Notes: generated by a model not told the origin, from the letters alone. DNA of 64,000 nucleotides from Brevibacterium antiquum (GCF_016107655.1 NZ_JABASX010000005.1:1-64000), one strand, 5' to 3'; positions 8,161 through 16,856 are shown, numbered from the stretch's first letter. Program-made: numbers and translations.

Positions 8161-9654
8161 ATGCAAATGTCGGACTTGTGGTCGGTTCTTGCGAAAGTGG
8201 GACTGGCGATACTCATTCTTATCGTTACATGGATAATTGCATCGATCGTCAAATGGGCGATCGGAAAACTGGTGGCGAAGGTCCCGGCATTGCAGCGTGA
8301 CGGCAATGATGGGCAGCAGATCGGAAAATCGATCGGGCAGATCGGGAGCCTGATCATCTGGCTGCTCGGCCTCATCGCCGTTCTGCAGCTGTTCAACCTC
8401 GACCAGGTGCTCACGCCGCTGCAGGGTCTGCTCGACGGAATCTTCGGCTTCCTGCCGAACATCATCGGTGCCGGGGTCATCTTCTTCATCGGATTCGTCT
8501 TTGCGAAGATCGCCAAGCAGCTGGTCCAGACTGCGCTCAACGCCGTCGACCTCACCAAGCTGACATCGAAGTTCAGCTCGCTGGGAGACCGCGCCACAGG
8601 AATCGTCGGTGCATCGACGGGGGCCGAACCGCAGCACAACAACATCAATGCTCAGCAGGCCGCCTACGACCAGCCTCATCAGGGTCAGCCCGGTCAGCCG
8701 CAGCAGGGTGCCGGAAACCCGAACGCCGAGGCGAATGCCAAGATCTCGTCGCTCGCGGGCAACCTCGTCTTCGGAATCATCATCATCGTGGTGTCGATTT
8801 CGGCACTCCAGGTCCTGGGCATCGCGGCCATCTCACAGCCGGCACAGCAGATGTTGGAACTCTTCCTCAACGCCATTCCTGCCATCATCGCCGCCGGCAT
8901 CCTGCTGGCCATCGGCGGAGTCATCGCGAAGTTCCTCGGCAACCTGCTCGAAGAGCTCTTGCGTGGAGTCGGCACAGATCGTGCTGTCAGCTCTCTCGGA
9001 ATCGCTCCCGAGGGCACCAGCGCCTCGAGCGTGATCACCAAGATCGTCCAGGTGGCCATCATGATCTTCTTTGCGATCATGGCGACTCGGATGCTCGGGT
9101 TCCCCGAGATCACGAACATCCTCAACGAGATCCTCGACCTCGGCGGCAGCGTCCTCTTCGGCGCTGCGATTATCGCTGCGGGCTTCTTGGTTGCGGGCCT
9201 GATCGGGAAGTTCATCACGAACTCTCTTGCGAGCAAGGTTCTGCGTTACTCGGCCATCGCACTCTTCATCGCGATGGGTCTGCGTTACATGGGACTGGCC
9301 GATTCGATCATCAACCTGGCCTTCGGTGCTGTGGTCATCGGCGGTGCGGCCGCTGCTGCACTCGCCTTCGGCTTGGGCGGTCGCGATGCCGCGGCGAAGA
9401 TGCTCGACAAGGTCGATGTCGAAGCCGCTGTCGACAATGACGGTGGAGCCGATCGCCATTCCGGCAGCGCCAACACCGCCGGCAGTGGAAACAGCGGAAT
9501 CGGAACCGGCGGAGTCGGCGGCACCGGACACGGTGGAGCCGGAACCGCAGGACACGGTTCAGCCGGAACCGTCGGGCACGGCGGAGCCAGCGCCGGAGAC
9601 GACGGTCCACTCGGTGGTCCCGGTGGCAGCGGTCCCGTACCGCCTGCCAGCTGA
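8161..9654 (+). CDS. Conserved TM-helix repeat protein, mechanosensitive-channel-like
   Basis: Integral membrane protein with at least ten hydrophobic segments, the first being WSVLAKVGLAILILIVTWIIA. The segments recur in the pattern of the conserved TM-helix family (PF05552), relatives of small-conductance mechanosensitive channels without the usual MscS cytoplasmic cage. A hydrophilic Gln/Pro-rich loop (near AYDQPHQGQPGQPQQG) separates two halves, and the last 60 residues are a Gly/Ala/His-rich tail. Start: GAAGGAG ends 9 nt before ATG 8161; the ATG at 8152 would leave no spacing. A role in osmotic or envelope stress is inference from the family. Confidence 0.75.
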   Translation: MQMSDLWSVLAKVGLAILILIVTWIIASIVKWAIGKLVAKVPALQRDGNDGQQIGKSIGQIGSLIIWLLGLIAVLQLFNLDQVLTPLQGLLDGIFGFLPNIIGAGVIFFIGFVFAKIAKQLVQTALNAVDLTKLTSKFSSLGDRATGIVGASTGAEPQHNNINAQQAAYDQPHQGQPGQPQQGAGNPNAEANAKISSLAGNLVFGIIIIVVSISALQVLGIAAISQPAQQMLELFLNAIPAIIAAGILLAIGGVIAKFLGNLLEELLRGVGTDRAVSSLGIAPEGTSASSVITKIVQVAIMIFFAIMATRMLGFPEITNILNEILDLGGSVLFGAAIIAAGFLVAGLIGKFITNSLASKVLRYSAIALFIAMGLRYMGLADSIINLAFGAVVIGGAAAAALAFGLGGRDAAAKMLDKVDVEAAVDNDGGADRHSGSANTAGSGNSGIGTGGVGGTGHGGAGTAGHGSAGTVGHGGASAGDDGPLGGPGGSGPVPPAS

Positions 9655-9665
9655 CCAGATGACAT

Positions 9666-9710
9666 GAAGAAGGTGCGGGCCGGGGACTATTCCCGGCCCG
9701 CACCTTCTTC
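9666..9710. terminator. Strong bidirectional terminator
   Basis: Perfect 19-bp arms (9666-9684 and 9692-9710) enclose a 7-nt loop, GACTATT. The hairpin lies between convergent genes and serves both the TM-helix protein gene and the LysE-type exporter gene. Confidence 0.9.
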
Positions 9711-9719
9711 GGCTTCAGT

Positions 9720-9749
9720 TTCGCCTGCAATACGTTCGCCTGCAATACG
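9720..9749. repeat. 15-bp direct repeat, two exact copies
   Basis: TTCGCCTGCAATACG occurs twice head to tail, followed by a truncated copy (TTCGCC). It is non-coding, between the terminator and the LysE gene end. Confidence 0.85.
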
Positions 9750-9786
9750 TTCGCCTTCGTTGCGCCCGCCTCGGCGTCGCTCGGCG

Positions 9787-10557
9787 CTACACGGGGATGG
9801 CGATGACGGCGATGCCCATGACTACGAGGACAGCGGCGGAGACCGCTTCGATGTAGAAGTCGGTGCTCCTCCTCTGGAGGGCGGCAGCTGCCATGCCGGC
9901 GATGAAGGCGAGAAGAATCTGGTAGGCCAGCATCAACCCGATCACGACCGAGATGAGCAGCAGGTAGTCGACGCCGGCGGCGGAGGACGGCACCAGGGTC
10001 GGCATGACGGCGAGGAAGAACAGTCCCGCCTTCGGGTTGCTCAATGAAGAGAACAGGCCCCGACGATACGAGATGACCGACCGCAGTTGTCCCCACGACT
10101 TTTTCGCACCGGGTTCAGTGCCGACCCCGGAGCCGGCGATCGCATCAGCAGGGGAGCCGGCCTCCACCTCGGCGCCCACCTCGGCGGCCTCAAGCTCGCC
10201 GAGGTCATCGGTGGCCGCCACGATCTCGCTGACCTGTCCGCGCGGGGGTGTTCCACGCAGTTCGGTGCGGATCCGCAGGGCCTGCCGGGCAGCCAGCACG
10301 CCGAGCAGGCACAGGTAGAGCCCGCCGACGACTTTGAGGACCAGCAGTGCAGAGGGGAAGGTTGTGAGCAGCGCGGAGATTCCGGTCAGCGCTGCGATCA
10401 TCCAGACCGTCATGCCGGTCGCGGAGCCGAGCGAATAGATCAGACCTGCCTTGCGGCGCAGGGCTGAGAGACGAACGGTGAGGATCGTCTCCGGGCCGGG
10501 GGTCACGGCAAGGACGGTCGCAGCTCCGGCGATGGTGATGAGCTCGGCTCCGGTCAT
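9787..10557 (-). CDS. LysE/RhtB-family amino-acid exporter
   Basis: Polytopic membrane protein of 256 residues with the LysE-superfamily N terminus GAATVLAVTPGPETILTVRL and about six hydrophobic segments. A central hydrophilic loop of some 50 residues, rich in Glu and Ala (EAAEVGAEVEAGSPADAI), is longer than usual. GAAGGAG lies 4 nt before the ATG. The gene is divergent from a LysR-type regulator, the same layout as lysE-lysG of corynebacteria, so control of this exporter by that regulator is likely. The substrate cannot be told from sequence. Confidence 0.88.
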   Translation of the reverse strand: MTGAELITIAGAATVLAVTPGPETILTVRLSALRRKAGLIYSLGSATGMTVWMIAALTGISALLTTFPSALLVLKVVGGLYLCLLGVLAARQALRIRTELRGTPPRGQVSEIVAATDDLGELEAAEVGAEVEAGSPADAIAGSGVGTEPGAKKSWGQLRSVISYRRGLFSSLSNPKAGLFFLAVMPTLVPSSAAGVDYLLLISVVIGLMLAYQILLAFIAGMAAAALQRRSTDFYIEAVSAAVLVVMGIAVIAIPV

Positions 10558-10745
10558 GGTGCTCCTTCAAGGACAGCGACCAGGCAGGTGACCTGGTCGG
10601 AGTGGAAAATGCGACGCTGCACGATGACGGCCCGAGATGCTGCGCACGAATCGCTCAGACCCGGACGCGAAGGGCTCTTCCTCAAGTCTGCCGCAGGTCA
10701 CCCCGAGAGAACAGGTTGGAAAAAGCAATCATTTGCTAACGACCA

Positions 10746-10760
10746 TTCGGGATGACCGAA
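10746..10760. promoter_or_regulatory. Probable LysR-type operator (T-N11-A palindrome)
   Basis: TTCGG-GATGA-CCGAA is a perfect inverted repeat containing the T-N11-A core expected for LysR-type regulators. It lies between the divergent lysE-like and lysR-like genes, just upstream of the regulator's -10 box. Confidence 0.55.
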
Positions 10761-10771
10761 CGATCATCGAC

Positions 10772-10777
10772 TAGTCT
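10772..10777 (+). promoter_or_regulatory. -10 box TAGTCT, leaderless start of the LysR gene
   Basis: TAGTCT ends exactly 6 nt before the ATG at 10784 and no ribosome-binding site intervenes, so the mRNA probably begins at or next to the start codon. Confidence 0.55.
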
Positions 10778-10783
10778 GAGGAC

Positions 10784-11686
10784 ATGTGGGATCTCAACCG
10801 ACTGCGCATCTGGCGGGCCGTCGTCGCTACAGGCTCCGTCGTCGACGCCGCGAGGAGTCTCAACTACACATCGGCCACGGTCAGCCAGCACATCACCACC
10901 CTGCAGAAGGCCGTCGGAGTTCCCCTCTATCGCAGGTCTGGGCGCGGCATCGAGATCACGGATCTCGGTAAACGACTGGCCGAGGAATCTGCGGACGTCT
11001 TCACAGGTCTGAACAGGCTCGACACCGTGGTTGAGAGCTTCCGCACCGTGAATCGGCCCCGAATGCGCATCGCGGCATTCACCTCCTTCAACGCCGGGCT
11101 GCTGCCGGGGATCATCGAACCGGTCGCACTCGAACATCCGGACATGCGCTTCGACATACAGCTCAATGAACCGGCCAAGGTTCGCCGCAGCCACTGCACG
11201 ATCGAGATCCGCAGCGAAGTTCCACAGGATGACGAGGTCCACCTGCCCGGAATGATGCGCACGGTCCTCTTCGACGACGACTACCGGGTCGTGGTCTCGG
11301 ACAGGCACCGGTTCGCGAGCCTCGAATCCATCCCATTCAAAGACCTCGAAGACCAACGGTGGGTCGACTACGACCTGTGGGCCGGTCCGACGAGCAAGGT
11401 CGTCGACCTCGCCTGCGCCGCGGCCGGATTCGAACCCCGGACCTTCGCCGCCTCGGAGGACGAGTTCGCCGCGCTGGCCCTCGTCGCCTCGAACCTGGCC
11501 ATCACCGTCCTGCCGCGTCTGTCGTCTGCCCAGCTGCGACCTGGTCTGAGAGCCGTGGGCCTCACCGATCCCACGCCCGTGCGCCGCGTCGTCATGCATG
11601 TGCGCGAACGCGAAGCGCACCTTCCGCACGTGCGGTCCTTCGTCACCGCCACCGAGGCAGTTGTGGCTGACTACCTGGCCCGCTGA
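10784..11686 (+). CDS. LysR-family transcriptional regulator
   Basis: The 300-residue protein has an N-terminal winged helix-turn-helix (residues ~1-60, LRIWRAVVATGSVVDAARSL then TSATVSQHITTLQKAVGVPL) and a C-terminal periplasmic-binding-like effector domain from about residue 85 (MRIAAFTSFNAGLLPGII). It is divergent from the LysE-type exporter, so it most likely senses an amino acid or related compound and activates that exporter, as LysG does for LysE. The effector is not predictable. Confidence 0.93.
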   Translation: MWDLNRLRIWRAVVATGSVVDAARSLNYTSATVSQHITTLQKAVGVPLYRRSGRGIEITDLGKRLAEESADVFTGLNRLDTVVESFRTVNRPRMRIAAFTSFNAGLLPGIIEPVALEHPDMRFDIQLNEPAKVRRSHCTIEIRSEVPQDDEVHLPGMMRTVLFDDDYRVVVSDRHRFASLESIPFKDLEDQRWVDYDLWAGPTSKVVDLACAAAGFEPRTFAASEDEFAALALVASNLAITVLPRLSSAQLRPGLRAVGLTDPTPVRRVVMHVREREAHLPHVRSFVTATEAVVADYLAR

Positions 11687-11769
11687 GAGGCCGTACTGCC
11701 CAGGGAGACGCACCGTTCCTCATAGTGAGCTGAGTCTTCGGCGTCAGGGCGGTGGGATAGGCTGTTCGG

Positions 11770-12903
11770 GTGAGTTCTGAAATCGAAATCGGCAAAGGCA
11801 AGCGCGGTCGTCGCGGCTATTCACTCGACGATATCGCCGTCATCCCTGCTCGGCGCACCAGAGATCCCGAGGACGTGTCGCTGGACTGGCAGATCGACGC
11901 CTACAAGTTCGACCTCCCATTCATCGGTGCCCCCATGGACTCCGCCATGTCCCCGGAGACCGTGATCGCCCTGGGCAAGCACGGTGGCCTGGGCGTTCTC
12001 GACCTCGAAGGTCTGTGGACCCGCTATGAGGATCCCGCTCCGCTGCTGGCCGAAATCGCCCAGCTGCCGGCCGAGATGGCGACCGCACGGATGCAGGAGC
12101 TCTACTCCGCACCCATCCAGGCAGAACTCATCACCTCTCGACTCGAACAGATCCGCGAAGCAGGAGTCACCGTCGCCGGTGCCCTGACACCACAGCGGAC
12201 TCAGCAGTTCTACAAGACCGTCATCGACGCCGGTGTCGACATCTTCGTCATCCGCGGCACCACGGTCTCTGCCGAGCACGTGTCCTCGCAGTCCGAGCCG
12301 CTCAACCTCAAGCAGTTCATCTACGAGCTCGACGTGCCAGTCATCGTCGGCGGCGCCGCCACCTACACGGCGGCACTGCATCTCATGCGCACCGGTGCCG
12401 CCGGTGTCCTCGTCGGCTTCGGCGGGGGAGCGGCGGCGACGACACGCAAGACCCTCGGCCTCCACGCGCCGATGGCCACCGCGATCGCAGATGTCCACGC
12501 CGCTCGGCGTGACTACATGGATGAATCCGGCGGTCGCTACGTCCACGTCATCGCTGATGGCGGACTGGGCACCAGCGGTGAGATCGTCAAGGCCTTCGGC
12601 GTGGGGGCCGACGCTGTCATGCTCGGCACTGCGCTGGCCCGGTCGACCGAGGCTCCGGGCCGCGGAATGCATTGGGGCGCCGAGGCGCATCACCCTGAAC
12701 TTCCCCGCGGGCACCGGGTGGAGCTGGGAACCGTGGGCAGTCTCGAACAGGTTCTGTTCGGACCCGGACGCACCGCCATCGGCGAACTCAACCTCGCCGG
12801 TGCCCTGCGGCGTGCTCTCGCGACCACAGGCTATGTCGATCTGAAGGAATTCCAGCGCGTGGATGTCACCGTCTCGCCCTATCAGCCTGGATCGGTGGTG
12901 TGA
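11770..12903 (+). CDS. guaB3: GuaB3-type IMP dehydrogenase/GMP reductase family protein
   Basis: A 377-residue paralogue of IMP dehydrogenase lacking the CBS pair, of the GuaB3 type found across actinobacteria. Visible features are YSLDDIAVIPARRTRDPEDV, IGAPMDSAMSPETVIALGKHGGLGVL and the C-terminal DLKEFQRVDVTV. Where catalytic IMPDHs carry the GSICTT cysteine loop, this protein reads GFGGGAAATTRK, so the cysteine is absent. Whether it oxidises IMP or acts on GMP is therefore open. It begins with GTG 11770, 6 nt after a TAGGCT -10 box (11758-11763), so the mRNA is probably leaderless. guaA follows three genes later. Confidence 0.92.
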   Translation: MSSEIEIGKGKRGRRGYSLDDIAVIPARRTRDPEDVSLDWQIDAYKFDLPFIGAPMDSAMSPETVIALGKHGGLGVLDLEGLWTRYEDPAPLLAEIAQLPAEMATARMQELYSAPIQAELITSRLEQIREAGVTVAGALTPQRTQQFYKTVIDAGVDIFVIRGTTVSAEHVSSQSEPLNLKQFIYELDVPVIVGGAATYTAALHLMRTGAAGVLVGFGGGAAATTRKTLGLHAPMATAIADVHAARRDYMDESGGRYVHVIADGGLGTSGEIVKAFGVGADAVMLGTALARSTEAPGRGMHWGAEAHHPELPRGHRVELGTVGSLEQVLFGPGRTAIGELNLAGALRRALATTGYVDLKEFQRVDVTVSPYQPGSVV

Positions 12904-13969
12904 TCTGTTCCGCCTGGCGCTGACCCCCAAGTGGTTGGGGTCCCTGCTCTTCGTGCTCATCCTGGTCACCTGCTTCGTCGGACTCTCCGCATGGCAGGTC
13001 GACCGGGCTCAGCACAAGAACGATGCCGTCGATTCGGCGAATGTCGAAGAGATCGTGCCGTTCAATGATGTCATGGAGGCCCAGGCCCCGATGCCGGGAA
13101 TCCTGGCCGATCAGCGGGTGAGCCTGTCCGGACACTGGCTCCCGGACGATCAGGTCGTCGTCCCCGGGCGCGTGCTCGATGGGGACAGCGGCTACTGGGT
13201 TGTGACGATGTTCGCTCCCGATGATGCCCGCCTCGGCGATTCGGTCGGCGCCGATGCCTCTGACAAAACCATTGCGATCCCCGTACTGCGCGGCTTCACC
13301 ACCGATGAGAAAACCGCCATGGAGTCCCGTGCGGCAGAGGGCCCAGTCGAGATGAAGGCACAGATCGGCCCCGTTGAGGGCCCGATGCCCGGCAACTCGC
13401 TGCCCGAGGGGCAGGTGCGCAGCGTCTCGACGTCACAGCTGATCAACCTGTTCCCCGACCTTCTGACCTATTCGGGCTTCCTCATCCCCGAAGACGCCGG
13501 CGGGGACGCCGCTTCCATCGCGACCGACGGTTTGTCCTTCGTGCCGCCGACGACGACGCGGGAGGAGGGCGGATTCGATCTGCAGTCCGCCGGCTATGCG
13601 ATCGAATGGCTCATCTTCGCCGTCATGGCCCTGTATATGTGGTGGCAGCTTCTGCGCGATGACTTCGTGCGCCGCCGGCTCGGCAGCGACCCTGATTCTC
13701 AGGATCCGACAAACCGAGTCGAGTATGTTGTCGTCAAGTCCGCAGGCCAGGCCTCGATCGATCCCGAAGTGATGTCGGGGCTGACCGGCCTTCCCGCCCA
13801 CAGGCATGGAGCGAAGAAGCCTCGCCGTCGTCGCGGCAGACCCGAAGCAGGCAACAGACCCGCAGCAGGCAACAGACCCGAAGCAGGCGGCAGCGACGAC
13901 TCGACCGACGACGGCTCGACCCATACCAATGCCAATTCGACCAACACCACCCCGACCGGAGGAAACTGA
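12863..13969 (+). CDS. SURF1-family cytochrome oxidase assembly protein
   Basis: SURF1 proteins help insert heme a into the aa3 oxidase. This 368-residue membrane protein has the family layout: an N-terminal TM helix (LTPKWLGSLLFVLILVTCF) running into LSAWQVDRA, an extracytoplasmic domain with VSLSGHWLPDDQVVVPGR and VLRGFTT, and a second TM helix (IEWLIFAVMALYMWWQLL) near residue 250. The only credible start, ATG 12863, overlaps the guaB3 end by 41 nt. The last ~55 residues are a basic low-complexity tail that includes an 18-bp repeat. Confidence 0.88.
   Translation: MSPSRPISLDRWCDLFRLALTPKWLGSLLFVLILVTCFVGLSAWQVDRAQHKNDAVDSANVEEIVPFNDVMEAQAPMPGILADQRVSLSGHWLPDDQVVVPGRVLDGDSGYWVVTMFAPDDARLGDSVGADASDKTIAIPVLRGFTTDEKTAMESRAAEGPVEMKAQIGPVEGPMPGNSLPEGQVRSVSTSQLINLFPDLLTYSGFLIPEDAGGDAASIATDGLSFVPPTTTREEGGFDLQSAGYAIEWLIFAVMALYMWWQLLRDDFVRRRLGSDPDSQDPTNRVEYVVVKSAGQASIDPEVMSGLTGLPAHRHGAKKPRRRRGRPEAGNRPAAGNRPEAGGSDDSTDDGSTHTNANSTNTTPTGGN
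13838..13891. repeat. 18-bp in-frame tandem repeat, three units, in the SURF1 tail
   Basis: AGACCCGAAGCAGGCAAC and two near-identical copies start at 13838, 13856 and 13874. They encode RPEAGN, RPAAGN and RPEAGG. Confidence 0.9.
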
Positions 13970-13971
13970 GC

Positions 13972-14409
13972 GTGAGCGAAGAACCCGAGTCCCTGGATTC
14001 CCGCCCCGACTTCGACGACGGCGATGTGTGGAGTGTCAAGCGCTTCACCTCGGCGCGCAACGCGCTGAAGTTCTATCGCGTGATGGCCATCATCACGGGA
14101 ACGATGCTCCTCATCCTCACCGTCGAGATGATCTACAAGTACCTCATCGCCGCTGATCCCTCGACGGCTCTGAACTTCGGCGGCTTCAACCTGGCCGCCG
14201 CGATCGCGATCTGCCACGGCTGGTGCTACGTCGTCTACCTCATCGGCTGCTTCTGGCTCAACCAGCAGATGCGTTGGACACTGGGCCGCTACATCGTCTT
14301 GGCCCTGGCCGGCGTGGTTCCGGTGATGTCGTTCATCCTCGAACGCAGAATCAACCGCCAGGTCGAGGCCGAGCTGGCAGCGGCCGTGGTGGTCGCTCCC
14401 AAGAGCTGA
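13972..14409 (+). CDS. DUF3817 integral membrane protein
   Basis: A 145-residue protein with three hydrophobic segments, AIITGTMLLILTVEMIYKYL, LAAAIAICHGWCYVVYLIGCF and YIVLALAGVVPVMSFILERR, the usual form of DUF3817, of unknown function. It starts with GTG 2 nt after the SURF1 stop, with GGAGG 8 nt upstream. Its place between a cytochrome oxidase assembly gene and guaA is common in Micrococcales but does not reveal its role. Confidence 0.85.
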   Translation: MSEEPESLDSRPDFDDGDVWSVKRFTSARNALKFYRVMAIITGTMLLILTVEMIYKYLIAADPSTALNFGGFNLAAAIAICHGWCYVVYLIGCFWLNQQMRWTLGRYIVLALAGVVPVMSFILERRINRQVEAELAAAVVVAPKS

Positions 14410-14418
14410 GGCCAGTAG

Positions 14419-14447
14419 TTGGGCACTCGGTGCCCGGTGTTTAGAAT
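14419..14447 (+). promoter_or_regulatory. guaA promoter TTGGGC-N17-TAGAAT, leaderless
   Basis: TTGGGC (14419-14424) and TAGAAT (14442-14447) are 17 nt apart. The -10 box ends 6 nt before the guaA ATG at 14454, with no ribosome-binding site, so a leaderless guaA mRNA is likely. Confidence 0.6.
14421..14435. promoter_or_regulatory. Perfect palindrome in the guaA promoter spacer
   Basis: GGGCAC-TCG-GTGCCC overlaps the -35 box and fills most of the -35/-10 spacer. It could be a repressor site or the end hairpin of the upstream operon; no T-run follows, which favours an operator. Confidence 0.45.
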
Positions 14448-14453
14448 TGGGTC

Positions 14454-16034
14454 ATGACGCAAACCCAGAGCACACAGGTGCCTCCTGTCCTCGTGGTCGA
14501 TTTCGGTGCGCAGTATGCGCAGCTCATCGCCCGACGGATCCGCGAGGCAGGACTGTATTCCGAGATCATCGCCCATGACGCACCGGCCGCGGAGTTCGCG
14601 GCCAAGAATCCGATCGCCATCGTGCTCTCGGGCGGACCCTCGAGCGTCAACGACGAGGGCGCCCCCGGATTCGACACCGCTGTCTTCGATCTGGGCGTGC
14701 CCACCATGGGCATCTGCTACGGCTTCCAGCTGATGTCGACCACCCTCGGCGGACGGGTGGCCAAGACTGACAAGCGCGAGTACGGTTCGACCCCGGTCAC
14801 GGTCTCCAGCACCGGTTCGCTTCTGGCCCAGACCCCGAACAGCTACAAGGTCTGGATGTCTCACGGAGATTCCGTCGCCGAGGCGCCTGCTGATTTCGAT
14901 GTGCTCGCATCGACCCCGGACACCCCGGTCGCCGCCTTCGAGTGTGCGGCACGCAAGTTCGCCGGTGTGCAGTGGCACCCCGAGGTCCTCCACTCCGAGT
15001 ACGGACAGCAGATCCTCGAGAACTTCCTGTTCGATGTCGCCGGTCTCACCGCCGACTGGACCAATGCTTCGGTCATCGACGAGCAGATCGAACTGATCCG
15101 GCAGCGCGCCGGTTCGAAGAAGGTCATCTGCGCCCTCTCAGGCGGAGTCGACTCCTCCGTGGCGGCGGCACTGGTTCACGAGGCCATCGGCGACCAGCTC
15201 ACCTGCGTCTTCGTCGACCACGGTCTCCTGCGTGAGAACGAACGCGAACAGGTTGAGAACGACTACGTGAACTCGATCGGCGTCCGTCTGGTCACCATCG
15301 ACGCGCGTGAGCAGTTCCTCTCCGAACTCGCCGGCGTCACCGATCCGGAGACTAAGCGCAAGATCATCGGCCGCGAGTTCATCCGCACCTTCGAGCAGGC
15401 CGCAGCCGACCTCGTCCTCGAGGCCAAGGACGAAGGCGAAGAGATCGGCTTCCTGGTCCAGGGCACGCTCTACCCCGACGTCGTCGAATCCGGTGGCGGA
15501 TCCGGGACTGCGAACATCAAGAGCCACCACAATGTGGGCGGGCTGCCCGATGACATCACCTTCGAACTCATCGAACCCCTGCGCGCCCTGTTCAAGGATG
15601 AGGTCCGCGCCATCGGCCGTGAGCTCGGAGTCCCGGATGCCATCGTCTCCCGCCAGCCGTTCCCCGGCCCCGGGCTGGGAATCCGCATCATCGGCGAGGT
15701 CACGGAGGACCGCCTGGCGATCCTGCGCCGTGCCGATGCCATCGCCCGCGAAGAGCTGACCAAGGCCGGCCTCGACGGAGAGATCTGGCAGTGCCCGGTC
15801 GTCCTCCTCGCCGACGTTCGCTCCGTGGGAGTCCAGGGCGACGGACGTACCTATGGCCACCCGGTCGTGCTGCGCCCGGTCTCCAGCGAAGACGCGATGA
15901 CCGCGGACTGGACACGGGTTCCCTACGACGTCCTCTCGGTCATCTCCAACCGCATCACGAACGAGGTCGACGACATCAACAGGGTCGTCCTCGACGTCAC
16001 CTCCAAGCCTCCGGGCACCATCGAATGGGAATGA
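14454..16034 (+). CDS. guaA: GMP synthase (glutamine-hydrolysing)
   Basis: Amidates XMP to GMP using glutamine and ATP. The 526-residue enzyme has the class I glutamine amidotransferase domain ([18 protein letters not shown], the nucleophile cysteine in MGICYGFQL, the HPEV histidine), the PP-loop ATP pyrophosphatase motif [18 protein letters not shown] near residue 225, and the C-terminal dimerisation domain ending in KPPGTIEWE. Length and order are standard. Last gene of the guaB3 cluster but with its own promoter. Confidence 0.98.
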   Translation: MTQTQSTQVPPVLVVDFGAQYAQLIARRIREAGLYSEIIAHDAPAAEFAAKNPIAIVLSGGPSSVNDEGAPGFDTAVFDLGVPTMGICYGFQLMSTTLGGRVAKTDKREYGSTPVTVSSTGSLLAQTPNSYKVWMSHGDSVAEAPADFDVLASTPDTPVAAFECAARKFAGVQWHPEVLHSEYGQQILENFLFDVAGLTADWTNASVIDEQIELIRQRAGSKKVICALSGGVDSSVAAALVHEAIGDQLTCVFVDHGLLRENEREQVENDYVNSIGVRLVTIDAREQFLSELAGVTDPETKRKIIGREFIRTFEQAAADLVLEAKDEGEEIGFLVQGTLYPDVVESGGGSGTANIKSHHNVGGLPDDITFELIEPLRALFKDEVRAIGRELGVPDAIVSRQPFPGPGLGIRIIGEVTEDRLAILRRADAIAREELTKAGLDGEIWQCPVVLLADVRSVGVQGDGRTYGHPVVLRPVSSEDAMTADWTRVPYDVLSVISNRITNEVDDINRVVLDVTSKPPGTIEWE

Positions 16035-16056
16035 TTCTGTTCCCCGACTACAACTC

Positions 16057-16071
16057 CTGAACAGCGTTCAG
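16057..16071. promoter_or_regulatory. BioQ-like operator upstream of bioY
   Basis: CTGAAC-AGC-GTTCAG is a perfect inverted repeat. Its core TGAAC-N3-GTTCA matches the motif known for BioQ, the TetR-type biotin repressor of corynebacteria (TGAAC-N3-GTTAC as I recall it). A TANNNT -10 box (TAAGGT, 16073-16078) begins 2 nt later, so a bound repressor would block it. Confidence 0.75.
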
Positions 16072-16078
16072 TTAAGGT

Positions 16079-16111
16079 AGGTGGTGCCCGAATAAGTCTC
16101 GGGTGCCACCT
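16079..16111 (+). other. Imperfect stem-loop in the bioY leader
   Basis: Arms at 16079-16091 and 16099-16111 pair with two mismatches around a 7-nt loop. There is no T-run. It could protect or attenuate the bioY message, or mark the end of guaA transcription. Confidence 0.45.
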
Positions 16112-16127
16112 CACCATCGGAGAACTC

Positions 16128-16856
16128 ATGTCACAAGCGCACACCGGCACCACCTCCTCGGCGAGGGGCTCGCGAAGGAACTCTGCCGGCAGAGCCGGCG
16201 ATATCGCCCTGATCGCGGTCTTCGCCGCTCTGCTGGCGGCATTTGCGATCATGCCGCCGGTGCCAGTGGGCCCGGCCGGTGTGCCGATCACCCTGCAGAC
16301 CTTCGCCATCGCCCTCTGCGGCCTGGTGCTGGGACCGTGGCGCGGTGGAGCGGCCGTCCTGCTCTACGTCGTCCTCGGCCTGCTCGGTCTGCCGATCTTC
16401 TCCGGTATGAGCGGCGGCATCGGCGTGCTCGCCGGTCCCAGCGCGGGCTACATCACCTCGTTCACGCTCTACGCACTGGCCAGCGGCTTCGTCGCCCGCT
16501 GGGCGATTCGCCGCTTCCGCGGAACGAAGCTGTGGGTCGCGCTGTTCCTCGGGGCACTCGGCTCGAGCCTGCTGCTCAACCACCCGCTGGGTATCCTCGG
16601 GATGTCGATCAACGCCGACCTGCCCCTGGGTGTCGCCGCCGTCGCCGACCTTGTCTACTGGCCCGGCGACATCATCAAGAACGTCCTCGCCGTGTCCGTC
16701 GCGATCCTCATCCACCGGGCATTCCCCGATGTCCTCCGCCGCCGAGGTGGCCCGACGTCGGTGCCGACCGCGCGCACTGCGGGTACTGGCTCCGCGGGTG
16801 CTGGCTCCGAAGGAACCAGCGTTGAGGGTGCAGCCGAAGGCACCGCGGCACAGTGA
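16128..16856 (+). CDS. bioY: Biotin ECF transporter S component BioY
   Basis: Membrane protein of 242 residues that binds biotin for the energy-coupling-factor transporter. After a polar N terminus it shows about six hydrophobic segments with BioY landmarks: PVPVGPAGVPITLQTFAIAL, GLLGLPIFSGMSGGIGVLAG, SAGYITSF and DLVYWPGDIIKNVLAV. The final ~35 residues are a low-complexity Ala/Gly/Thr tail. It opens the bioY-bioM-bioN operon, whose genes overlap by 4 nt each, and a BioQ-like operator sits before it. Confidence 0.95.
   Translation: MSQAHTGTTSSARGSRRNSAGRAGDIALIAVFAALLAAFAIMPPVPVGPAGVPITLQTFAIALCGLVLGPWRGGAAVLLYVVLGLLGLPIFSGMSGGIGVLAGPSAGYITSFTLYALASGFVARWAIRRFRGTKLWVALFLGALGSSLLLNHPLGILGMSINADLPLGVAAVADLVYWPGDIIKNVLAVSVAILIHRAFPDVLRRRGGPTSVPTARTAGTGSAGAGSEGTSVEGAAEGTAAQ

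Noticed and set aside
11421..11436. CGGATTCGAACCCCGG looks like the T-arm of a tRNA on the minus strand.
   Set aside because: It lies in the middle of the LysR coding sequence (GFEPRTF) and no acceptor stem, anticodon arm or CCA partner can be built around it.
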